DNA of 64,000 bases from Ipomoea triloba. Its lineage: Eukaryota > Streptophyta > Magnoliopsida > Solanales > Convolvulaceae. The position numbers and the translations under genes were made by a program. The stretch covers positions 1,145,255 through 1,209,254 of the forward strand of contig NC_044923.1 in assembly GCF_003576645.1 (NCBI RefSeq), in the 5' to 3' direction. The number at the start of each line of letters is the position of its first letter. The stretch's first letter is position 1. Positions 49,701 through 61,700 of this stretch are shown here, piece after piece. The notes under the pieces were generated by a model. It worked only from the letters and a program-made list of their open reading frames with translations, did not search any database and was not told where the DNA came from.

Positions 49701-52700
49701 GTCCATGGCCCTTCCCTTGTGGGACTAATCTGAATAAAGCCAACTTTTTTCCCCTTGTCAGATGATCTCTTGCTGATTTCCATATCAATTTGAGGGGACA
49801 AGTAACAGGCACACTTTATTCTCCCAGCTGATTTCATTACTCTTTCTTCTCCAGATGTCATCTGCATAGACATGGTAAGATATAAGGAGACAAACACAAC
49901 AGAAAGACATGAACTGAGAATACAACTTTTCCAAACTCAAACATAAATCATGAAGGAAAGATTATGAGAACCACCGCAGGTGAGTCAGAAAACAGCTCTA
50001 TCCAATTAAGCCCATCTAAATTGTCTTGAAATCCAGATATGTGTTTTAGTGGAGCAGAGAAATAACCAACAGCATCACCTGCAAGGAAATTTGAAAATAA
50101 ATTAAAGGCAAGTTTTGAGCTCCACGTAGGAACCCTGTGAAGATGAAAATACATCAAGTTCTGACACTGGGCATACTTCTCTTAGGTGTTGCTCTAATTG
50201 GCCACTTTCCTAATATATAAAATCATTCCTTCAAAATCTAATCCAAGTACAGTACACAGAGGGAAGCAAAACAAAAAGGCTGCAAAATGGAATTTTTAGG
50301 TTTTTCAGATCTTATCACATTTCAAATTAGAGATTTTTCTCAACAGATACAGTCCAAAAATAAATAGTAATATGAGAAGAAAAAAAAGTACCTTTGCCAA
50401 TGTCTGTTACAACAAGCTCTAAATTGTAGAAATCCTACAGAAGATTGGAAATCAGAAAATTGAGTATGTCATAAAGATCAAGAATGAAATATTTGACACC
50501 ATTCATATCGGGGACTTTGTAAAACAAAATTACAAGTCACTCATCCAATCAAGGACTATGATGTTCACCCCTCCCCCTCAATTTCTCTCTCACTCAACCA
50601 GCAAGTGTGCTCGATTTGGGCATTAAAAAAATTGAAACCCTTATTTCTCATGCTGAAATAAAGGACATTCACGAAACTTACAGGCTCTATCCACAAATAT
50701 GCCCAGAAAATTTCTTAAAGTTGCAGGATTTATGTTAAAAAGATAAATATAGTTGGGGATTAACTACAAGAGATAGAATTTAAGTACAGGCGTACAGCAA
50801 GGGCAGGGATGACTACAAACATAACAACGAAGATAAAGAGGGCTGTTAGTAAATAAATTGATGATGTTACAGTCTTAATCCATATAAACAGCAAAGCAGT
50901 TCAATATTAGGATCCTAATATGGATCATGTATGTACTTGTTGTACACAGAAATAATTAATAAGGTAGCAATATACTGACCAATGAATCGATTCTGAAAAA
51001 AAATACTTCATTCCATTGCACTGAAACAATAGCAGAAGAATCATCTATGCTGATTCCCCGAGTGCGAGCACTTTGTTCATGTAAAAGTGATAGACCAGGC
51101 TGGTTCTGATCCAGGAACAGGCGGACAGCTACAGTATATTGATGAGAAGATAATCCTGCAACTTTCTTGAGCTGCATTTTAAAGTAATGCAGGTAGATGT
51201 GAGTTACGCATGGAAAGGCAGAGATCTTTGGACTGCAAAATTTCCACAAGAATCCAAAAGTAAATTTGTTTTGGAAATTGATACTGCAACTTTTCAACTT
51301 TTATGGAGTACTATATTTAGTGAATTTCTATTTTGCATTGTGTGCTAAACTTACCACACATAAATTCACATATCTTTTTAGTCATTTCTGCTATAAAAAG
51401 GTGAGCTGTTCACTTGTTACACTTCGAGGAGGCTAGACACCATGCCCCCTCCTTCATGTTTATACACTTTGGATCATAATTATGGAGTACCACACTACCA
51501 TGGATTTCTTCTTGGAAAAACACAAAAATGGAGTTCTATAAGCTCTCTATAAAGAATATGGTTTCAGCACACCTACAGATACACTACTAGAAAATAAAAT
51601 TTAGTAAGAAGAGTGATACAAACATGTATTCTGTTTCTACTCACTTTACTAGAGCTTGATACAGATTTATATTTCTTTCATTATCAATAGCTTTAAGAGT
51701 ATCAAAATAATTCAAATATAGTTTTGAAAGGAAAAAAAATTCAAAATACATTCAACTTGATTTTAGATTTCTCCATAACAAATGAAAAGGCAATATCAAA
51801 TACAATCTTACAATATTCTGTCCAAAGCAGTGCCACAGGTTTTATGGTGCTTGTGGGGAACAAAATTTATGATTTGAAGAACATATAAATCTGAACACAT
51901 ACAAAAAGTACTATCAAGGAAATGACATAACAAAAAAGAAAAGATGATGAAATGCACCTCTGCCTCTGCTACGACTACTGTCACCATTGCTCTGCATTTA
52001 CTGAAATTATTTCCTTTCATATGCGAGTCCAACATGTTCTTTGCAACTGGTACTTTTACTGGTTTGCTATCTCCAGATGGCATTTTAATTGCTTTAGTAG
52101 GCAGCATCCCAGTTGTTCTTATAAAAATGTCCTGACCAAGCTTATTCCGTGGGATAATAAAATAGTTTTTTTTGTGATGGATATCAATGATAGGCTTGCC
52201 CCCATCAGTGGGAGAAACAGTTTCCTGCTGAAAAAGTGGCACAAAAAGATAATTCAACAGGCTAAGGACAGTGCCCTCCACACAATAATCAGTACATAGA
52301 TATCTGGATGGAGAACTCTGCCTATACTGCACAAAGCTACATAGAGTAGAAGATATTACCTCATAGGACTCGTTAATATGGCTAAGATTGTTCCAGCTAG
52401 CATAAGCTTGAAAAATGGTGTTGACATTAGATACAGAAACATTCAGGTTCAGATCCCTTGTGGAGGTGAAGCGTAGCTGAGAAGCAGCCCCTGGAGCATT
52501 GATATCATACTGGTACCTGTACTTATCATAGATTTGAATAAGCATAAGCAGGTGCATCCCAACTAGTGAATTTCTATGTGGCACCCATGTACAGAGACAT
52601 GCTTGCATGGTACAGAAAACTTGAAGAACACAACACAACGTAAATTGCAGGTCTTAGTAAAATAGTGACAAGCTCACCAAGATCAAGACAATGTCGGAAA

Positions 52701-55700
52701 CTGATGATAAAATATAGTTTCCTTGTCAGATCCTCAAAATAACAATAAAAAAAGGAAAAAGAATTTGATTTATATTCTTTAATGCCCACAGATGATGCAA
52801 AGTAAACTGGAATTCACCAAGCAATAATGAAAAAAATTCAACACAATAAAGACTTATTCACTTGAAGACTCTTCACAACTCAAGTGTTTCTTATTAACAT
52901 CCCCACCATAAAGTTCCAACTTTTATCAAACATTTCTCACAGACACAATAAGAATTATTTTTGCATGGGCAGTTTCTCTATATGATATATAAAATTAAGG
53001 CCAGATCCAATGTGCAAGGCTCCTTCACATAGCAGCATCCCTTTTTTAGAGAGGTTGTTTTCATGCCAGAACATGTGGCTTAATATTCAAGAGTTAATAC
53101 AAGTGCAACCTTCTATAAAAATGCAGAAATAATACAGGAGCTGGAAAGTAATGCAAATTTCCCCCTTCCTCTTCCTCCTTCTCATCTATTCATTTTTGCT
53201 TTAGTGGCTACAGGTTTTCTCTAAAGTTTTGATAAGGATACTTGCTACTCAACTTCTACTTCAAGAGGAAATGTACTATAAAAACCTGCAAAACATGAAA
53301 ATGTGAACTGATTTGACAGAAAAATTACCTTAATAACCCATCAACTGGCTCAATAAGAGGCTCCCAAGAATCATATTTGTCATTGTATGATCTACCAGCC
53401 AAGGAGAAGGTGACACTGGAGTTGAAATTGTCAGACTGTCCATGCAAATTAAAACCTATTCCACTTAAAGATACATTGCACAGTGGAACCATCTGCAAGC
53501 AGAAAGTTAGTTAAATTGACAGATGCATTGGTTTTTCAATGAAAATCAACAATTCATAAAATTACAACATGAATTATTATAAAAAAACTGAAGAAAGTAA
53601 GAGTTGGTATCACTTATGCATGCATTGGCTTTCCCTATAGAACCTACAACTCTTAAAGCACCAATAAAGAAACGAAATGATGTTTCATCCAGCAATGGCA
53701 ATGTGATAGGGAAGCTTTCCAGATATAGGCACAACACTAAATGTCATGCAGTAGTAACTTAGGCACTGACACCAAACTTCCCATTCTTCCAACAACAGGA
53801 AAGAACACAGTAACCATCTAAAATATGGAAGTCAATTCTTTCTGGTTGCTCATTACTGTGGGAATACAAATAAATAAATAAAAAGGAAAAAAAAAAAGTT
53901 TTGAACCCTAAGATAGCAGCAATGTGTAAATCCAATCCCCCAGTCTCTATGTCATTGAGGGACTGTATTTACAAACTACTACTATCTTAGGGACCAAAAG
54001 TGCTTTTTACCCATGAGGGAAAAAACACCTCACAGCTCTTCTTATGGAATCAACAGCCAAATAGTCTCATATTCAGAACAAATAAAACTTTAGCAGATTC
54101 CATATCTTGGTCAGAGTTTATAATAGGCCAATCCAAAGATGCTGACTGACTGCTAACGAGTATCAAGAAAAAGAAATATTGAGTGCTTTAGTCTTCTGAA
54201 TAAGAAAGAGAAATCTCTCCAAATTACAAAGGACTATTAAAAATATATAGACTACATGATTTTACAGATTCAGACAATGAAATGAGGAAAGTAAAGAATG
54301 CGATTTAGCAAGACTTACAGCACATTAGGTTCACGAAATGAAAACAAAGTGAATACGAATTAGAATTCATAAGGAATGGAAAAGAGAAAAAAAAAAATAG
54401 AAAAGAAATATTATTCCAGTATTTGGTTTGTAGTTTAGGATACCGGAAAAATAATATTACATAGTTTGGTTAGCTTAAGGAATGAAACACAAATATATAA
54501 AAATATTGCAAGAGTAATAATCTGATACAGATAGTGTGTGTCTATGTGTATGATACGTGTAATATGTATTTGTGTGTGTGTGTGTACAAATTTATATGTA
54601 TATGTGTGTGCATTATAGAATTGCTAAGTAGCTGATAAAGTCTGGGGAATTTTTTCTCAAAATTTTTTTTTCATTCCTTGTCAATTTTGCAAACCAAATG
54701 TGCTGTCAGTAATATAAGGTAAGTGAACTCTGCAGCAGTTATAAAATAAATAAATAAATAATGATGAAGAAAGCTGATTACCAAGCCACCATAATCATCA
54801 AAAAGAGCTACAGAGAATGTTCTAATTTCTGCATCAATCAACATGTTATCTGAACCACTAGGGATATCTTGATCAGCAAGCTTTAAAGCAAACCTCTTTG
54901 GAGGTTTTTTAAAACCACTGCGGACAACAAAGGGCCCAAGATCATTCCCAATAACCCATATACTGAAAGGGTATTTCATAAACTTGATCTCAGATGTATC
55001 CCATATACTTTCATCTGAAAACTGAGCCCCAGTGACCATATCATTGCGAATACATCTCAAGGAGGTAAAATCAGACTGCTTTGGTGTACCCTTACAAGCT
55101 ATACAACCTAACGAAACAAACCCTGAAGGAGGCTGAGGCATCCACAAGGATATACTATCCACTGATTTGTGTTTCTTTATGTGTCCAACAAGTTGGAAAT
55201 CCAAAGGGGCTTTTAAAATTTCATCAGACTCATGAAAAACAATGCATGTATTAGGAGGCTCATACCTGAAACAAAATTCAAGATCTATGTCATCCCCTGT
55301 GTTGACACGTCAGTAAAAAAACCAAAAGACAAGAAAATAAAATATAAATGCACGTACACACATATCCTACCCTTGGACTGCAATATCACCAAAATATACC
55401 ATCCCTTGGGGTACAATAGGGCGCCATATAGATAATCTCTTTCTTGATCCTGAACCCTGATTCCACCAGATTAACCTAAAAGTTGCAACAGCTTCAAACC
55501 TCCTACCAGAGTTTACAGAGGATGATAACTCTTGCTGGAGAGTATTATGGTGACTAGATGGGGCACCATTTTCTGAACTTTCTGATGATTTGGAAGAATC
55601 TTTATGTAATCCAAAGATTACATGCCGCAGTCCATAAGCTCTACCAGACAAACTCAATGTAGTTGGATCTGCAGGGAGGAAGGTACCAACAGAATTGTCC

Positions 55701-58700
55701 ACACGCCAAAATGCCAAGCTAGAAGATCTGTTAATTCAGAACAGTCAAGAACAAATAGTATATTTTACTGACTAGGCTGAAATATACGAATATGCATTTA
55801 AAAGTTAGCTGCTATTCAAACTGAGGCTGCTATAAGTACCATAAGCTATGAAGTAAAAACTTCAAAGGAGAAACGAAAAATGCATGAACCCCCATCTTTT
55901 TGATGGAATTAATAAAAAAAAAAAAAAGAAGAAATGAAGTCTGCATACCTACTGCTATTGCCAATACTAATACAATCTCTCAGACCACATGGAGAAACTA
56001 AAGAAGCAGAAATACAGAAAACTGAGGATGACGATGGTTGCACACTTCCAGGAGAGGCCACACAACCCAATGCAACATAGCCTTTAGGTGCTTGAGGGAA
56101 CCAAATGGAAAAAACTCTGTCCTCGTCAGAATGACCAGTACCGAAACAAAGTTCAGAATCAACCTGAGACTGGGAAGAGGACCAAATCAGAGTAAAAGAC
56201 TCAGGTCTCTTTACCCTTACAATGCTAGAATTGACGGCAATTACTCCTTTTGTGGGAGGTTTATCACTGTGAAACAAAAGTTATCAGCATGAAAGCCAAA
56301 ACCACAAGGAAATTCAAGAAAGAGTGTGAGAAGTTGAGAAGTCTACTAACGTTGGTGTGAGATAATCACCAAGTATGGCATAACCAGGAGGTGCATGAGG
56401 TCTCCAAAACACAAACATTTGCTCTCCATCTGCATGAAACAAAAATCTAGGAATAAGTTGTTGCATCATTTCTAATCATGTTAAGGAATTTAAAATTAAA
56501 AATAAAAAAAATAAAATAAAACAATAAAAAAAAGGCACCATAACCAACATTTAATTGTTCCAATCTTGTCAAACTCAGAGCACACCACTGTCATTTTCTT
56601 TGATGTTGTCCTCAAAAACGCCAAAACATCCTCCTCAACTGCCAAAAATAGTCTCAAGATACTAAATGAAAAATTCATAAATACATCTGAGACAGTAAAG
56701 TGTATATTCGTCTTTCCAGAAGCAGTTGTGTACTTCATGGAGGTATCAAAAGGTTCAACTATTCGGACTCCATTGCTCTCCATTGTTAATCCAAGAAATC
56801 TTGCATCTATTTCAGTAGTGTCTCCCTTTAAAACAACCCTAGAAACATCAAAATAGAGGTTTCAAATGAAAACATAAACTAAAACTGACAATGACACATA
56901 ATAACTTGAAATAAGCATGGAATATTATCATAGACCTTGTAGAAAAACTTCAACATGATCAACTGTTAGAAGAGTTACACGTATTCATAAAATGATATTA
57001 GGATGGTTGCTTCAACTCAAGGAATCTTAGAAGTAGTAGGAATTTACTTTACTAGTAGTTTATGGATCCCAGACACCGAAGGATTTCAAGTTAACCAATC
57101 ATGTTCCCCCTAGTTTAGTATACATTCTGCATAACATTGTAATTATTTGTTCATACAATTGAATAAATTCAATTATATTGGAATACATATACTATTTTTA
57201 TCTTATTCTAGGATTATTCTCCTGTTGCTTCTGCCTTACTGGCAAGGGGTGGCACTTGGCACCCACTGGACCACCATTGCATTTTCTGATATCAACAATT
57301 CAACATTCAATGGATATTTATCCAAATAATACATAGAAACTGCAGTTAATGGTAAAATTAAGATTTAATTGATATTCTAAGAGATGGTAGAATTAAAGGG
57401 TGTCATCAATAAGCTGGCAGCATTAACTTTCAAACTTGACATCACACCAAAGTGCAACATTTATCGCTTCACTACAATTCTTTAGAAGAGTTCCCATGCT
57501 ACAAGAGAATACAGGGCAAAATAATTCCAAACAATGACCACAAGAACAATAGAAAGTCATCGAAGAAGCCAACAGCTTTGTTGAAATTGAGAGATTGAAA
57601 GGCCTAGAGGGTGGTGAATAGTCACCACCTGCCAGTTAAATGGGAGCTAAATATATGAAAACCAAAAAAAAGGAGATGTATATTAATAATACTACTAACA
57701 TTGTGATATACACATTCTAAAGGAGATACATGCTTATATAGGAATATAATGGGCCTAACTAATGGGCTAGCTTAAAACTAGGGCTATTCTAAGGTTTTCT
57801 AGTTTCTATATATTTCAACAAGCTTAATGGAATTCATTTGTAAATGGGCACCTCCTTGATGATGGGTGGCACAAACCATTTAGAATGTTCTGTGAGTGTG
57901 TCTGAGAGAGTGAGATACAACATAAACTTACCGGCAAAATGCATCTAACTGTGCATGCAAAAGTTTGTTTAAGAGCACCAGTGACTCTCCAACATCTTTT
58001 GATGAATTGTAGAAAGTAAGCTCTGGACCAATAGCCTGTAGAGCCAATGAATATTTAAAGAGATGAGATCAAAATGGACGAAACAACTCTAATTGTCAAA
58101 TGATTGCTTCAATCAATGTGAAATGGCAATAAAAATAAATAAACAACTAAATAAAAGCAGGGCAACTTTAAGTTGGCCAAAGTAAATTAGAACACAGCTC
58201 TGCATGTCAATAAAGATCTAGGCAACTTTATTGGTCTTGACAGCACAAATTTCAACTCACGTGGAAATTTTTAATTATTTCATTAGCTGCTGAAAAAACA
58301 AGGCCATCATGTAAGGAAGTAGTGATCGAGAACACAGCCATAGGGTGAAGAAATTCCACTGTCAAATATTGGTAGGTTCATTTTATTTTATACAATTTAC
58401 CATAAGCAGTTAGCACACTTGTTATTATGAAGATGAAACCAACAAAGTTTTCAATGTGTTTCAAAGAGGAACCTCTTTCACAGTTTCACCTGCATCTCAA
58501 ATATTAACTCTGTAGATCTGCTGACAGGACTCTGAGAAGTAATTCCAGAAACAGTGCTACTGTGATGAATCTCAGAAGGCCATTCATCAACTTCCTCCAG
58601 GTAGACTTTATCATCTTCTGAAACAGAGTAGCTACTGTTTGGCCCCAGTAAGATGCACGAATCTAGATACTTCCCATTCTGCCAAAAGTATATAAATGAA

Positions 58701-61700
58701 GTTTGAATAGTTTTCTTACAGAATACAGAGCAATTAGTAATGCCAGATTCAGCCAATCTGCAAGTGTTGTTAATCTACCCATCAGAGCAAATTTAAAACT
58801 AACTTGTACCCAACGCACCCCAAGGTTCGAGTATGTATAATATGTTATTTTTATAACCTAGCCTCACAACTTTTCCATTTGTTTTCAGAAATTGTATCAA
58901 CCCAAAGGCCAACACCCTATACTCAGAGAACTTAATGTTTTACTCTCTCTGACCCCTCCCCGAAAAACCCCCTAAGACTAATATCTCTGGCCTCATAATG
59001 GTCATCACTTCAAAAGGTACTCTTCCATGAATTTAATGATTTGAAAATATGCTCACTTTTCATTTTAAATTTTTTATTTAATACAATTTTTAAGTTTTGT
59101 GCTCAACTTTGGCAGTAAAGATTTCCAAATTTTTAAAACTGAAGTATCTACTGAGGATAATTTGTTGTCACTCACCAACTAGCCAACATTGCTATTGGCC
59201 AACATTGATGGATATAGTGGGTTCTATGATTTAGTGCAAAGTCATACCACGCATAGATGGTGTAGGGGGTGGGTTCCTGCAGAACCTGCTCCACTAGCAT
59301 CTCTAAGCTAATAGAAAGCATACCTTGATTGTGACATTTTTGAATTGTAACTTCTTCCTGCTTCCAACATAGAATAAAGCCTCTACACTTGGAGAAGAAA
59401 GGTTTTTCCCCTGTCTGTCTTGCAAATACAATATTCCACCTTTACCGTCATATACAAAAAGGTCATATCTTTCATCATCAGCAACCAAAGGTTTGAGTGG
59501 AGAGATAAAGAATTCAGAACAAGGCTGAATATAAGTTGGCTGATCAAGAATGAGTGCGTCTATTAAATGTGAGGAACTCCTGTCATCGTCATTTGACAGC
59601 ATACTACGAACTGTGGGAACAAAAAACTCAGCAACAGCAAGCAGAAAATCTAGTGCAACAAGCAACTGTGGCCTCTGAATGCAGAGAGAAATTAATGTCG
59701 AACATTCACCAAATTTTGCATCAAGAATAATCATTGTGGGGCTTGGTGCCAAGTCCTCCATATCACTAGTTTTAACATCAGGATGATTATCCCCATCTCT
59801 CACAAATTTTGAAGGCCTATATCCAAAGGTCTCAGGCTTCCTAATTGCCAACTTGAGTTCCTCTTGTATACCTTCTCGGTCATCCACCACTGCAAAATCA
59901 CCAAGTGTAGATGAAAGAAAGCCTTCTCCTGCAGTATTGGATTTGTAAAGAAGCCACAGACTGCTCACCTTAAACACAGCAAACAGTTTTCAATTAATTG
60001 AAGGAACAGTAATGAATGTTGTTGAATTTAGGAACTTTTATGATAGAAAACTGAGAAAATCCTAACATACACATACTCTATTGAGACAAACTTGAACAAT
60101 GTATTCTTGAAGCACGCAAGCATACATAATGGTGAAAGCCATGAGTCATAATGGTGAACACAAAAATAAGGATTGGGAGGCGCAAGCCTCAGTTCTTCAT
60201 ACGGGGAGCTCATCCTCTATTCATATTCCAGTTTGCCTAAAGGTGTAACCTAGTAAACACACACTACACATGCTAAATAGTTGAGTGATGAACTTAACAC
60301 GAAATAGTTTTAAAAATCTGGTTGTGACATCAAACCGTAGAGAGTTTTTGGTAGGAGTTTGAAATGGCTCTCTTTATACAGTATGCTTGTTGTGAGTGTA
60401 ATGCTATAATCAGAGAACAACCATAATGGTATAGCTGTGGCAAGTCTTGATTGATATGAAACTTTCTATAGGGGAGCACTTGACCACAAAAGTGCAGGAG
60501 TACTGTGGAGCAGACAAGAGCCTACATAGTTGCTAGTAGTGATTATGGAAACTGGGAATCAGTAGGCTGGCCTATGTCAGGTGGGATCAACGTTGTCAGC
60601 CCATGACAGAAGAAAACTCTTATTAATAAGAGAAAGCACTAATAAACTACTAATACACATATGATGTGCAACAAACCGATATTCTAACAGGCACATTGTC
60701 TAAAAGTTGATATATTACCTTAATTTCCATGTAGTTTAGGGATCCACAAGATTCCAAATTGCTTCTACTTTATCATTGCGGTGAATCTTACCTCTTTTGG
60801 CCATTGACTCGAGAACTCTAACATAGAAAAACTTACTACTATTAAAAAACTATTGTTTTTTTTAATTTATTTTTAATCGCCACTCTCATGTCCTATATGA
60901 TAAAGGCATGGCAAGTATTTAGCATTTAATGATGGTTAAATAAGGAAGAACTAGTCAATACATTGGCACAAATAATTGGATGTTAGGATTGGCAACAAGT
61001 GCCTACATATAAAGATCGAGACATACATGATGGTCTTTGTCAGACTTATGGAAAAGTTAGAAGGTAAACAAATGTGTATTAACATATTTGCACACATGGA
61101 TTAACATTGATTTTGCGGAGAATAAGCAACAGGTCATACAGAATTACTCTTACTCCTCTAAGAAGACCAAAACATTTTTGTTAAACATTCCGCAACTTTA
61201 TAGAGAGATAATATGTTGAGTAATACAAAAATAAAGCAGCTTAATCTGAAATGTGCTACAATAATTTTTTTTTTAAACCCTAAATATGGTAACACTTCAG
61301 CTGCCTCGTATTAAGGATATAAAACACTAAAATATAATCCTTATAAGCAAAGTCCATCACCTGACTCATGAAAGAAGAAAAAATTATATTTTTTTGACAC
61401 ACACACACACACACACAAAACAGAATAAGAAAGCAAGGAACTACGTCTGTGATGGAAACATGAGAGTGAACATTTATAAGAAAATATTACTACCTGCAGT
61501 GTTGCAAGAGATGCATCCCTTTTTAAGCCATAATAAAGGCAAAGTTCAACTAGATTAATGGAGACAGAAACCTTGGTAGTAATCCATCTAATACCATCTT
61601 CAGTTTTAGTGTTTGCAGTGTCAGGGCTCTGCAGTGCTAAAGGTTCTGTCATTACAGCTGAAGGTGATGTGTAGTCCCCTATTAGAGGGGGCAAAGTATT

